A stretch of DNA of 64,000 nt from assembly GCA_963788205.1 (NCBI GenBank), contig CAWBGG010000002.1:930001-994000 (forward strand), in the 5' to 3' direction. This DNA comes from CAVVMA01 sp963788205 (lineage in GTDB: Bacteria > Desulfobacterota > Binatia > Binatales > Binataceae). The position numbers were made by a program, and so were the translations under genes. Position 1 is the first letter of the stretch; each line of letters begins with the position of its first letter. The notes under the pieces were generated by a model that was given only the letters and a program-made list of their open reading frames with translations, did not search any database and was not told the origin of the DNA. Below are positions 17,861 through 26,931 of this stretch, in pieces.

Positions 17861-18943
17861 TCAGAGATACCGCTCCATCCCGCGGCGCTTGAGCTCGTCG
17901 ATTACCAGGCGCAGTTCCTGAGAGCGCGAGCGGCGCGCGATCAGGATCGCGTCGCCCGAATCGACTGCCACCAGGTCATCGACTCCCATCAGGACCATCA
18001 GGCGGCCGTGCGCGTGCGCGAAGACGCCTTTCGCTTCGAGCGCGATCACATTACCCGACAGCACGTTGCCGCCCTGCGCTTCGTTCCCGGTGCGCATCGC
18101 CTCCCACAGCCCTTCCCAACTCCCCACGTCGTGCCATCGGAATTTCGCGCGCACGCCTAGGACGCGGCGGCTCTTCTCCACGATCTCACGGTCGAAGGCG
18201 TCGAAGTCCAGGCGGCGATAGGCGGGCGCAGACCGCGCCGGCGCGGCCGCGATTTTATCGATCGCCGCCGCGAGCGCGGGGCAATGCTCGCGCATCTCGT
18301 GCTCCAGCGTGCGCGTGCCGATTACGAACATGCCGGCGTTCCAGAGGAACTGGCCCGACCGGACCATCTTGGCGGCGACGAGCGGCGGCGGCTTTTCGAC
18401 GAAGCGCGACACTTCGAAGCCGGCGCCGGCCTTACGGCCGATCTTGATATGGCCGAAGCCGGGCTCGACGCGAGTGGGGACGACGCCGACTACCACCAAG
18501 GCGCCCTGCTCTCTCGCTAGCGCGATCGCGCTTTTGAGCGTGCGTGCAAATGCGGCGGCGGGCGCGATCAGATGGTCGGCCGGCGTCACCGCGATGGTCG
18601 CGTCGCCCAGGCGGCGCTTGATCAGCGCCGCACCGTACGCAATCGCGACGGCCGTACCGCGCGCGGCAGGTTCGACCAGAATGTTGCGCGCCGGTATGAG
18701 GCCGCGCAACGCCGGGCGAAACGCGCGCTCCTGCCCGCTCGCGATCAGGACGAAGACCCGCTCGCGATCGGCGAGCGTGCGCGCGCGCGCGACCGTCTCG
18801 CTTAGGAGCGAGGTCTTGCCGTCGAGCGAGAACAGCGGTTTGGGGCGATTGCCCCGGCTGAGCGGCCAGAAGCGGGTGCCGCGACCGCCCGCGATGATCA
18901 GTACGGCGGCGTCATCCTGGCCGGACCTGAGGCGGGCGCTCAA
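17861..18943 (-). CDS. manC: mannose-1-phosphate guanylyltransferase
   Basis: About 360 residues. The N-terminal nucleotidyltransferase signature is IIAGGRGTRFWPLSRGNRPKP; VEPAARGTAVAIAYGA, TPADHLI, FVEKP and FLWNAGMFV follow. It makes GDP-mannose from mannose-1-phosphate and GTP. TTG 18943 overlaps the stop of the phosphomannomutase gene (TTGA) and gives a sensible N-terminus; no in-frame ATG or GTG lies close to the conserved start. It lacks the isomerase domain of bifunctional forms. Confidence 0.9.
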   Translation of the reverse strand: MSARLRSGQDDAAVLIIAGGRGTRFWPLSRGNRPKPLFSLDGKTSLLSETVARARTLADRERVFVLIASGQERAFRPALRGLIPARNILVEPAARGTAVAIAYGAALIKRRLGDATIAVTPADHLIAPAAAFARTLKSAIALAREQGALVVVGVVPTRVEPGFGHIKIGRKAGAGFEVSRFVEKPPPLVAAKMVRSGQFLWNAGMFVIGTRTLEHEMREHCPALAAAIDKIAAAPARSAPAYRRLDFDAFDREIVEKSRRVLGVRAKFRWHDVGSWEGLWEAMRTGNEAQGGNVLSGNVIALEAKGVFAHAHGRLMVLMGVDDLVAVDSGDAILIARRSRSQELRLVIDELKRRGMERYL

Positions 18944-20295
18944 ATCGCGCCCAGCTCTTTGAGCTTGTTCTCGAACAGCGCGCGGATTTCGTTCAGGCGC
19001 GCCTGGCTGGTGGCCTCGAAGCGCATCACCAGCGCCGGCTGCGTGTTGGAGGCGCGCACGAGCCCCCATCCGTCGGGAAAGCTCACCCGCGCGCCGTCGA
19101 TATCGACCGAATCGTAGTGCGAGTTGAAATACGCGGCGGCGCGGCGCACGATCTTGAACTTGCGGTCGTCGGGACAATCCAGGCGGATCTCGGGCGTGCT
19201 GAAGGTTTGCGGAAGGTCGGCGAGAATGGCGGCCAGCCCGCGCTTTTCGCGGCTTAGAATTTCCAGCAACCGAAACGAGGCATAGATCGCGTCGTCGAAG
19301 CCGTAGTAGCGGTCGGCGAAGAACATGTGACCGCTCATCTCGCCGGCCAGCGCCGCGCTTTCCTCCTTGAGCTTGCTCTTGATCAACGAATGGCCGGTCT
19401 TCCACATGATCGGCCGCCCGCCGTGGCGCGCGATGTCATCGTACAGGCGCTTGGAACATTTGACATCGCCGATAATCGCGGCGCCGGGACGCTCCTTGAG
19501 AATCGAGCGCGAGAAAGCGACCATCAACTCGTCACCCCAGACGATCTTGCCGTTCTCGTCGACGGTGCCGATGCGATCGGCGTCGCCGTCGTACGCGATC
19601 CCGACCTGGGCAGAGTTCTTTTTCACCGCGGCGATGAGGTCGCGCATATTTTCTTCGACCGTTGGGTCCGGATGATGGTTCGGGAAGCGGCCATCCATCT
19701 CGATGAACAACTCGAAAGTCTGGATGCCCATCTCGCGCATCAAGGGCGCCGCGACCACGCCGCCGCATCCGTTGCCCCCGTCGACCGCGACCTTCATCCC
19801 CGGCGTGAGCTTGAATTCGCGCTTGATGAAGTCCCGATAGTCGGGCAGCACCGGACGATCCGTGAGCTTGCCCTTCGCGCCGGAGCGGAGGAAATCGCGC
19901 GCCTCGATCAGCTTGCGGACCTGCTGAATCTCCTCGCCGAAGAGTGTGGTCGGGCCGACGCCGAGCTTGAAGCCGTTGTACTCGGCGGCGTTGTGGCTGC
20001 CGGTGATCATTGCGCCGCCGTCCATCTTCCAGTGCAGCACCGAAAAATAAAGCAGCGGTGTCGGCACGACACCAACGTCGACCACGTTGATTCCGCTCTC
20101 CAGCACGCCCTCCAGCAGGCGATCGTGCAGGCGCGGCGAAGACAGGCGGCAATCGCGGCCCAAAGTGACGTTCTTTTTGCCCGCGCGATGCAGCGTCGTC
20201 GCCCAGGCGCGGCCCAAATCGGTGACGAAGCCGTCGTCGAAGTCGTTCTCCACCACGCCCCGGATGTCGTATTCGCGGAAGACTTGCGGATTCAT
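18940..20295 (-). CDS. manB: phosphomannomutase/phosphoglucomutase
   Basis: 451 residues, alpha-D-phosphohexomutase family. FREYDIRG at the start, phosphoserine loop ITGSHNAAEYNGFK, metal loop YDGDADRIG, sugar-binding GEMSGHMFF, and phosphate-binding RASNTQPALVMRFEA at the C-terminus. It supplies mannose-1-phosphate to ManC, translated from the next, overlapping gene, so the pair forms a GDP-mannose unit for polysaccharide synthesis. Confidence 0.93.
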   Translation of the reverse strand: MNPQVFREYDIRGVVENDFDDGFVTDLGRAWATTLHRAGKKNVTLGRDCRLSSPRLHDRLLEGVLESGINVVDVGVVPTPLLYFSVLHWKMDGGAMITGSHNAAEYNGFKLGVGPTTLFGEEIQQVRKLIEARDFLRSGAKGKLTDRPVLPDYRDFIKREFKLTPGMKVAVDGGNGCGGVVAAPLMREMGIQTFELFIEMDGRFPNHHPDPTVEENMRDLIAAVKKNSAQVGIAYDGDADRIGTVDENGKIVWGDELMVAFSRSILKERPGAAIIGDVKCSKRLYDDIARHGGRPIMWKTGHSLIKSKLKEESAALAGEMSGHMFFADRYYGFDDAIYASFRLLEILSREKRGLAAILADLPQTFSTPEIRLDCPDDRKFKIVRRAAAYFNSHYDSVDIDGARVSFPDGWGLVRASNTQPALVMRFEATSQARLNEIRALFENKLKELGAI

Positions 20296-20429
20296 GCCTT
20301 CTCCATAACGTTATCTGGTGCAGGATCGAACCGGATCAAAAACTGCGCCGATGCGGATCGTAGCACGACCGCCTATTATGAGAACTCCGCAGGCGCTTGC
20401 CAAACGTCTGGCGGGCCGACGGCTGCGCG

Positions 20430-21167
20430 ATGAGCCAAGCAGTTATGGATGAGCAGAAAGTCGCGCTGGTGACCGGCGCGGGACGAGGTATCGGACGCGC
20501 GATCGCGCTCACGCTGGCGCGTGAAGGCTATGCGCTCTGTATGGCGGCGCGAACCCGCGAGCAACTGGAGGAAACGCGTCGTCTCAGCGGGCTCGCGCCG
20601 GAACGTTCGCTAATCGTGCTGATCGATCTGGCCGAAGACCATGGCCCCGAGACGCTCTTCACGACCGCGCTCGACCATTTCAAACGCATCGACGTGCTGA
20701 TCAACAACGCCGGATGGGGACCGGCGCGCACGGCGCTCCACAAGACCAGCGCGACCGATCAGGATCGGATGCTCGCGCTGAACCTGCGCGCACCGATCGC
20801 GCTGACCCGGCTGGCCGCCGCCACGATGGTCGCCCAAGGGAGCGGCGCGATCATCAATATCGCTTCGGCCGCGGGACGGGCGGCGCCGCCGCTCGAGGCG
20901 ATTTACGCCGCGACCAAGGCCGGCCTGATCGCGTTCACTCGCGCCTGCTTCACCGAGTTGCGGCATAGCGGAGTCAAGGTCGCGGTGGTGATTCCCGGTT
21001 TGGTCGACACGTCGCTGATACCTGCGAACAAGCGGCTGGAGCGGGCGCGCATGATCACGCCGGAGCAGGTCGCAACGGCAGTGATGCAAATCGTCAACTC
21101 CCCGGCCGCGGTATGCCCGGTCGAAGTGGCACTCGAACCGCAGCTCAATCCGGAGCGGCCGCGCTGA
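20430..21167 (+). CDS. short-chain dehydrogenase/reductase
   Basis: About 245 residues. Cofactor motif TGAGRGIGRA (about residue 15), NNAG, catalytic Ser in INIASAAGRA and YAATK (Tyr-X3-Lys). The AARTR segment after the second strand suggests NADP preference. Substrate unknown. ATG 20430 is chosen; ATG 20445 is also possible. It overlaps no gene but ends 18 bases before the CPBP gene. Confidence 0.88.
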   Translation: MSQAVMDEQKVALVTGAGRGIGRAIALTLAREGYALCMAARTREQLEETRRLSGLAPERSLIVLIDLAEDHGPETLFTTALDHFKRIDVLINNAGWGPARTALHKTSATDQDRMLALNLRAPIALTRLAAATMVAQGSGAIINIASAAGRAAPPLEAIYAATKAGLIAFTRACFTELRHSGVKVAVVIPGLVDTSLIPANKRLERARMITPEQVATAVMQIVNSPAAVCPVEVALEPQLNPERPR

Positions 21168-21184
21168 GCCCGAATTCTCCTGCG

Positions 21185-22048
21185 ATGTCCTTCACCGCCA
21201 GATTCGCGCTCGTATTCGCAATCGGGCTGGTGGCCGCGATAGTGCTCTCGCCGCTGGTGGCGATCGTGGTCGCAGCCGTGGGATATCACTTTCCGTTTCC
21301 GCGCATCTTCGATCGCACGGTGATGGTCACGATCGTGATCGCGATTGTGACGAGCGCGCGCGCCTTTCGGCTCGGCGCGCGGCTGGCCAGAGGATTCGCC
21401 TGGCGACCGGAGAGCGCATCACGCGCACTGCGCGGATTCGCGGTCGGGGTCGCGGCGACCGGCGTGCTGCTGGCGCTCGCGGTGATGGCCGAGGGTCCGG
21501 CTGCCGCGACGCTCGCGGGCCTGGTGACTCGCGCCGTCCGATCGATTCCGGCCGCGGTCGTGATCGCGATCGGCGAAGAAGGATTCTTCCGCGCCTTCCT
21601 GCTCGACGGGATGCAAACCGACTTCGGCAAGCGGGGCGCGATCGTGGCCAGTTCCGCCATCTACGCGGTTGCGCATCTGCTGCGCTCGCCGGCGCATTTC
21701 TACGTCAGCGGGCTGGAGCCCACGGCAGGCGCGCGCAACGTGATTGTGGTTCTCGCGCAACTCGCCGATCCGCGAGCGATGCTGCCGCCGCTGATCGGAC
21801 TGTTCGTAATCGGCCTGCTGCTCGGCGCAGCGTTCGTGCTTACTGGTACGGTTTACTTTTCGATCGGGATTCACGCCGCGCTGGTGATGGGCCTCAAGTC
21901 GTGGCCCGCGCTAGCCGATCGCGCCGCGCTACCCGGATGGCTGTTCGGCGGCGGAAGATTCCCGCTGGTGAGCGGCGCAGCAGCGTGGGCGATCGCAATC
22001 GCGCTACTGGCGATGATTCGCCCACTGACGCGAGCCCGGCGGGTGTGA
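21185..22048 (+). CDS. CPBP family intramembrane metalloprotease
   Basis: 287 residues, several hydrophobic segments. The CPBP (Rce1/Abi) motif IGEEGFFRAFLLDG gives the Glu-Glu-X3-Arg site, followed by AIYAVAHLL and, near the C-terminal helices, SIGIHAALVMGLK with the third conserved His. An inner-membrane protease; target unknown. Confidence 0.82.
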   Translation: MSFTARFALVFAIGLVAAIVLSPLVAIVVAAVGYHFPFPRIFDRTVMVTIVIAIVTSARAFRLGARLARGFAWRPESASRALRGFAVGVAATGVLLALAVMAEGPAAATLAGLVTRAVRSIPAAVVIAIGEEGFFRAFLLDGMQTDFGKRGAIVASSAIYAVAHLLRSPAHFYVSGLEPTAGARNVIVVLAQLADPRAMLPPLIGLFVIGLLLGAAFVLTGTVYFSIGIHAALVMGLKSWPALADRAALPGWLFGGGRFPLVSGAAAWAIAIALLAMIRPLTRARRV

Positions 22049-22083
22049 CGATAGCTCGTTGCGCGCCGCGAGGGTGGGAGGCT

Positions 22084-22164
22084 TCAACCCGAGGCGGCGG
22101 CCGCGGCGGCGCGATGGCGATGGCGCGGCGTGTCGTCGTATACCAGCGCCATCCCGCGCGGACG
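22084..22164 (-). pseudogene. 3' remnant of an LpxL-like acyltransferase gene
   Basis: The minus-strand frame RPRGMALVYDDTPRHRHR, then an Ala-rich tail and TGA, copies the C-terminal tail of the acyltransferase at 23713-24780 (RPRGMAPVYDDTPRHKHR). At DNA level 22111-22164 matches 23755-23808 at 48 of 54 positions, same orientation. Similarity stops sharply at 22164, where the inserted gene's segment begins. Confidence 0.75.
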
Positions 22165-22258
22165 ACGCAGTTCCGGTACGGTAGCTGGAGCAGTCGAGGC
22201 CTGCCGCGTAAGATCGAGTTGGACGTTGAGTCGATCTCCTTTTCGAAAGGACCGAACG

Positions 22259-23677
22259 GTGAACACGCCTGAAACGACAAACCGAGAGTTCTTCGCAATC
22301 TTGGACGAGTTCTTTACTAAGGCTACGGGAACAAAATACTCGGACTTCAGCACGCCGGAAGGATTCGGAGATCGCGTTCGGTCTCAAGCTTCGGTACTTG
22401 CCGCTCGCGCCCAAGGAGCGTACCGGTGGGCAGCGAGGTCGCTGCCGGAGTTTTACAACAAGCACAAGACAGACAACCTCTCTGCCGGTAGGACCCTTGG
22501 CGGCGTGAAACTGGTCTTGGGAGGCAGCAGCCGGTTCGGCGTCGCGCATCTCGACACCGTTAAGAAGATGCTTCTCTACGCCGATACTGTCCTGATCCCT
22601 GACCCGATACTCCCATGGTTGGAGACAGAGCGACAAGAGGAGCGCTTCAAGCGGGTTCTACTCTTGGAAACAGCACACCAACTTCTGCATCTCAAACCGC
22701 TAGTCGATGTCGATCTTCCGTATCCGGCTGTGCTGGTGTTTCCAAGCTGGGAAAAGAGCCTCGAGGAGCGGGACGCGCAGACGTGGGATGGCATCAAGCG
22801 CTTGGTTGTGAGCTTTCTCTCTCATTACCTTGGAATTCCATTCGGAGATCTGAGGGAAATCTTCGAATACGTGGCGCAGCACGAAAGCGAGTTCCTGTGT
22901 GAAGTCGACAAGAAAGGGCTGTTTGTCGCGCCCGAGGGAACGATTGGTTCCCCCTTGAAGGGAGCACTTACCGCATACCGAGCCAACGTCAGAAAATGGA
23001 AATCAGGCGAATACCTCAGCCACTTTGAGAAGCTGACGGACGGTGGCGCCGTCCTGAACGGGCTGATGGAACGCCTAGGCCCGCAGTATCACCTCCTGGA
23101 GAACGCCGAAGTATTGGGCGCTCAGCCTATGATTTCCGTCCCCGCCCAATGCCACTACTACGCGTTGTGCGCGCAGCTATTCGAGGCGCGGCTCACTGAG
23201 CGACAGCTACTCGACAAGACGACAGTAGCGGCTATTCGCGGATTGAACACCCCGCAATTGAAATGGTTGAGCACTGTGCCAGTCCAGTCTCTGGTAGAGC
23301 TGCGCCAAGCAAACGAAAACGAACCGTTCCGGAGAAAGCTGGAAGAGTTTATCGGATGTCTGCACTCGGCCTCGCTAGAAGATCTGAATCTAGTAGTTGC
23401 GCAAGTCGGGAGAGGCATATCGTCGCTCCTGGGCGAATATCGGAAGACTCTGCGTGAGATCGATTCCAAGTATTCTGCTAAGCACGCAAAAACGATAGCT
23501 GTGCTGGGCGCTGCAACCGCGGCCGCGCTCGTTCCGTCTCTGGCTCCCTTCCTAGGCGCTCCTGCACTAGCAGGCGTCGTCAAATACGCCCACGACAAGA
23601 TAGACGAGAGCCGCGAGCGCCGAGCCGTCGCGAAATCGATGATGGGAGTTCTCGCGATGGCCCAAAAGAAGCAATAG
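22259..23677 (+). CDS. hypothetical protein on a single-gene islet
   Basis: 472 residues from GTG 22259, with GAAAGGACC as ribosome site. Not recognised. The N-terminal 400 residues look soluble and helix-rich; near the C-terminus there is a hydrophobic pair of segments (KTIAVLGAATAAALVPSLAP and FLGAPALAGVV) followed by a charged tail rich in Arg/Lys. Base and codon use is visibly less GC-rich than in the neighbouring genes. It is flanked by two copies of the 3' end of an LpxL-like gene, so it looks acquired. A stress or defence role is possible but nothing in the sequence proves it. Confidence 0.75.
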   Translation: MNTPETTNREFFAILDEFFTKATGTKYSDFSTPEGFGDRVRSQASVLAARAQGAYRWAARSLPEFYNKHKTDNLSAGRTLGGVKLVLGGSSRFGVAHLDTVKKMLLYADTVLIPDPILPWLETERQEERFKRVLLLETAHQLLHLKPLVDVDLPYPAVLVFPSWEKSLEERDAQTWDGIKRLVVSFLSHYLGIPFGDLREIFEYVAQHESEFLCEVDKKGLFVAPEGTIGSPLKGALTAYRANVRKWKSGEYLSHFEKLTDGGAVLNGLMERLGPQYHLLENAEVLGAQPMISVPAQCHYYALCAQLFEARLTERQLLDKTTVAAIRGLNTPQLKWLSTVPVQSLVELRQANENEPFRRKLEEFIGCLHSASLEDLNLVVAQVGRGISSLLGEYRKTLREIDSKYSAKHAKTIAVLGAATAAALVPSLAPFLGAPALAGVVKYAHDKIDESRERRAVAKSMMGVLAMAQKKQ

Positions 23678-23712
23678 CCTCGGTCGGACCGGCGGCGGTC
23701 CAGACCAGAGTC

Positions 23713-24780
23713 CTATTCGGCGGCCTCCAGTCTTTCAGCTCTCTTCGCGGCGTCGCGATGTTTATGGCGCGGCGTGTCATCGTAGACCGGCGCCATCCCG
23801 CGCGGACGGGTCTTGTAGCGGCGATGGGTCCAGAGAAACTGCTCGGGATAGCGGCGCACGATGTCCTCGACCGCCTTGACGAAGCGGCGCGTGTTTTGCT
23901 CGATATCACGCTGCTGGTCGGCGCTGTGCTGGATCGGAATTTCATCCTGGATCACGATTCGATGGCTGCGATTACCGGGCTGGCGGACCAGGAAAACCGG
24001 CACCACCGGCGCGCCCGAGATCAGCGCCAGGCGGGCCAGACCGCTGGCGGTGGCAGCCGGCTCGCCGAAAAATGGTACGAAGATCGCCTCGCTGCGTTTG
24101 GCATTCTGGTCGAACGGAATCCCCACCATGTCGCCTTGCCGCAGCGCGCCGAGCACGGCGCGGGCCGCCGAATGCTTGCGGATAATGTCGACTCCGGCGC
24201 GCTCGCGCACGAAAGTCGCAAGCGCGTCGCCCGCCAAAAAGCGCTGCGTGTGATGGACCAAACTGATCTGGTAGCCGTGCATCGAATGCGCTGCCGGCAG
24301 CAGCTCGAAGTTGCCGAAATGTGCGGTGAGCACCAGAAGCCCGCGTCCTGGATTACGGGCCTGCAGCTCGCGCCAGTACTCAAAGCGATCGTACGCCACG
24401 CGGTTCTTGAGCCGGCGGTAGAAAAAGCCGCCCAGCCGTACGTACTCGGCCCCGGCGCGCCCCAGATTGACGTAAGAAGCGCGCAAGATGCGCTTTCTTT
24501 CAGCGAGCGGGCGGTCGGGAAATGCGAATGACAGGTTCTTGAGCCCGATTTTCACGTGCCGGCGATCGAGCAGGTAGCCGATGAACCCGCCCGCGACCCC
24601 GATCGGACAGAGCACGAAGTCGGGGATGAGACTGAGAGCGTGAAGAACCGCCAGCATCACGTAGTACAGCGCGCGGCTGGCGGGATCCAAATCGGGTGGC
24701 CGCCGCGCTTTGAGCTGCGGCCTCCCCGCGAGATCGTCGGCTGGGCGGGGCCCCGTATCGCGGGCTGGTGAGGGTCTCAA
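23713..24780 (-). CDS. LpxL-type acyltransferase (second copy)
   Basis: About 355 residues with a TTG start at 24780 (weak AAAGTAGG site); the true start is uncertain (GTG 24801, TTG 24798). Motifs: GLLVLTAHFGNFELLPAAH (His-X4-Glu), LKNLSFAFPDRPLAERKRIL, FPHFGEPA-like substrate loop (FVPFFGEPAATASG), and RYPEQFLWTHRRYKTRPRGM. A hydrophobic N-terminal segment (VMLAVLHALSLIPDFVL) anchors it to the membrane. Its 3' end is duplicated at 22111-22164. Confidence 0.85.
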   Translation of the reverse strand: MRPSPARDTGPRPADDLAGRPQLKARRPPDLDPASRALYYVMLAVLHALSLIPDFVLCPIGVAGGFIGYLLDRRHVKIGLKNLSFAFPDRPLAERKRILRASYVNLGRAGAEYVRLGGFFYRRLKNRVAYDRFEYWRELQARNPGRGLLVLTAHFGNFELLPAAHSMHGYQISLVHHTQRFLAGDALATFVRERAGVDIIRKHSAARAVLGALRQGDMVGIPFDQNAKRSEAIFVPFFGEPAATASGLARLALISGAPVVPVFLVRQPGNRSHRIVIQDEIPIQHSADQQRDIEQNTRRFVKAVEDIVRRYPEQFLWTHRRYKTRPRGMAPVYDDTPRHKHRDAAKRAERLEAAE

Positions 24781-24821
24781 ATTCTGACCTACTTTCAACA
24801 CGATGTTACGTGATGGTTTCG

Positions 24822-26069
24822 CTAGAGCAGTGAAATAGTGGCGAGGCGGTTGCGTTTGGGCGCCTTGGCGATCACAACCAGGCCCGAGTCGGTGACGAAA
24901 AAGCGTTGGCGATCGCGTTCGAGGTCGTAACCGATTTCGTCGCCCTCGGCGATGGTGACGTTTTTGTCGATGATCGCCCGCCGCACCCGGGCGTGGCGGC
25001 CGATTTCCACGTAGTCCATCAGTACCGACTCGTCGACCTCGCTGTATGAATGCACGAACACCGAGCGCCCGAGAATCGAATTGCGCACCGCGCCGCCCGA
25101 GATGATACAGCCCTCGGAAACGGTCGAATGCAGCGCCAGTCCACGGCGCCCGTCTTCGGCGAACACGAACTTGGCCGGCGGCTGATCGTAGTAGGCGGTC
25201 CGCAGCGGCCAGTACGGATTGTAGAGGTTGAGATGGGGGCGCGCGTCGCGCAGATCCAGGTTGGCGTCGAAGTAGGAATCGATCGTACCGACGTCGCGCC
25301 AATAAGCGAGGTTTTCCTCCAGGTCGCCGCGGATACGGTTGGTCATGAAATTGTACGCGTAGACCGGGACGCGGTTGATGAGGCTCGGGATGAGATCGTG
25401 GCCGAAGTCGTGACGGCTGCCGACCTCCTGCGCGTCCTCGATCAGCGCCGCCTTCAGCACCTGGGGATCGAACAGGTAGTTGCCCATTGAGGCCAGGCAC
25501 TTGTCGGGCGCGCCCGGCATCGCCTGCGGATGTCGCGGCTTCTCCTCGAAGCCGACGACCCGCAAGCCTGAGTCGACATCGATGATGCCGAACTGGTCGC
25601 CCTGATCGAGCTCCACCGGCAGGGCGGCGACCGTGACCGCAGCTTTGCGCTCGAGATGGAAATCGAGCATCTGCTGCACGTCCATCCGGTAGATATGATC
25701 GGCGCTGAATACGGCGACGATATCGGGATTACTGTCGTCTACCAGGTTGAGGTTCTGGAAGATCGCGTCGGCGGTACCCTGATACCAGGTCTCTCCCATC
25801 CGCATCTGCGCGGGTACCGGCGTAATGAAGTGTCCGGGCAGCATCCCGCCGAACTGCCATCCGTCCTTCATGTGTTCGATCAGCGACTGCGATCGCCACT
25901 GGACCAGCACATAGATGGAATAGATCCCGGAGTTCACCAGGTTGGATAGAACGAAGTCGACGATCCGGTACTTGCCGCCAAACGGGACGGCCGGCTTGGC
26001 GCGATCCCTGGTCAGCGGATGCAGGCGCGTCCCCTGTCCGCCTGCCATTACGAGCCCGAGCGTTCTCAT
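24822..26069 (-). CDS. glgC: glucose-1-phosphate adenylyltransferase
   Basis: 415 residues. ADP-glucose synthesis for glycogen. AGGQGTRLHPLTRDRAKPAVPFG at the N-terminus (activator and ATP site), YQGTADAIFQNL, FSADHIYRMD, FEEKP, YWRDVGTIDSY, and the C-terminal left-handed beta-helix repeats (CIISGGAVRNSILGRSV). No other glg genes are in the window. Confidence 0.96.
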   Translation of the reverse strand: MRTLGLVMAGGQGTRLHPLTRDRAKPAVPFGGKYRIVDFVLSNLVNSGIYSIYVLVQWRSQSLIEHMKDGWQFGGMLPGHFITPVPAQMRMGETWYQGTADAIFQNLNLVDDSNPDIVAVFSADHIYRMDVQQMLDFHLERKAAVTVAALPVELDQGDQFGIIDVDSGLRVVGFEEKPRHPQAMPGAPDKCLASMGNYLFDPQVLKAALIEDAQEVGSRHDFGHDLIPSLINRVPVYAYNFMTNRIRGDLEENLAYWRDVGTIDSYFDANLDLRDARPHLNLYNPYWPLRTAYYDQPPAKFVFAEDGRRGLALHSTVSEGCIISGGAVRNSILGRSVFVHSYSEVDESVLMDYVEIGRHARVRRAIIDKNVTIAEGDEIGYDLERDRQRFFVTDSGLVVIAKAPKRNRLATISLL

Positions 26070-26476
26070 CGCAACGATACCAAGCCTCCCGGCACTCCCA
26101 ACACTCCATCCGGCAGTATAAAAGCGCCTCCCCGGCCGGGGAAGCCTCGCCTCGATTTATTCCTTGATTCGGCACCCGGACTGACGCGGCGCCAGCGCTC
26201 GCACGACCGGGCTTGTGGCGGATTCGGGGCAATTTTCCGCTCTTTGTTTCAAATGAGTCACTGGATTTTTGGCTAAACGCACGCTGGCGCGAATCGGTCA
26301 GGCCGATTGCCGAGCCGGAACCGGCTTGATTTCCTGCATTTTCTTGCCGCGCGGCGGGCCGTGGCTGCGAGGCATACGCCTTGCTTGAAACGTTCGTTTG
26401 TCATTTACGTCTAAGGATGCTGAGGAGAGAGAGTGAGCTCCCGGCGATTCCCTCTCAGGGACGGGAGGAGACAAAT
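26070..26476. other. intergenic region, nothing clear
   Basis: About 400 bases between the divergent glgC and zinc-ribbon genes. Promoters for both should lie here, but no box pair is convincing, and no repeat or credible small gene was found. Confidence 0.4.
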
Positions 26477-26788
26477 ATGGGATCAATCGCAACGAGGCAG
26501 GAAATCCGGACCAACGACGTTCCGGGAGTAATTTACAGGACGGTTTGCCAGAACCCCGGCTGTGGCTTTAGGTTCGACCTGAAGATCACACCCAAGAACG
26601 CAGGACTTCTCAGCGGCACGCTGGAGTGCCCGCGATGCAAGCGGCATGGCGGGATGCTTAAGCCTGCCGGAAGACTGGGTGACAAGCTGTTCGCGGCGAA
26701 GCTGATGTTCAAGGCCGCCAACATTGCTTACGTTTCTCACCATGAGGAAGAGGACCTGCTCTCCGAGATGGCGAGCGCCAGCTACTGA
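26477..26788 (+). CDS. small zinc-ribbon protein
   Basis: 103 residues from ATG 26477, with a strong GGGAGGAGAC ribosome site. Two cysteine pairs, CQNPGCGF and LECPRCK, form a likely zinc ribbon in the first 60 residues; the rest is a short helical tail ending in acidic residues. Function unknown. A strong terminator follows, so it is probably a single-gene unit. Confidence 0.75.
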   Translation: MGSIATRQEIRTNDVPGVIYRTVCQNPGCGFRFDLKITPKNAGLLSGTLECPRCKRHGGMLKPAGRLGDKLFAAKLMFKAANIAYVSHHEEEDLLSEMASASY

Positions 26789-26830
26789 GTGGGAAGCTGC
26801 CGCCGAATCCAATCAGCGTACAAAACAGGA

Positions 26831-26865
26831 AGCGCCGTCCGGGTCATCGCCGGATGGCGCTTTCT
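26831..26865 (+). terminator. intrinsic terminator after the zinc-ribbon gene
   Basis: 12-bp stem AGCGCCGTCCGG / CCGGATGGCGCT (one G-U pair), 7-base loop, then TTTCT. Confidence 0.75.
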
Positions 26866-26931
26866 AATCGCGCGCGAGCCACGAGCCGTCTTTCAAGACT
26901 AACTATGCGGCAGGAGTACCGCTCGGGCCCG

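Noticed and set aside
22084..22164. Idea that this is the 3' end of a full third acyltransferase gene
   Set aside because: Similarity to LpxL stops at 22164; no motif is found upstream, so only a fragment exists.
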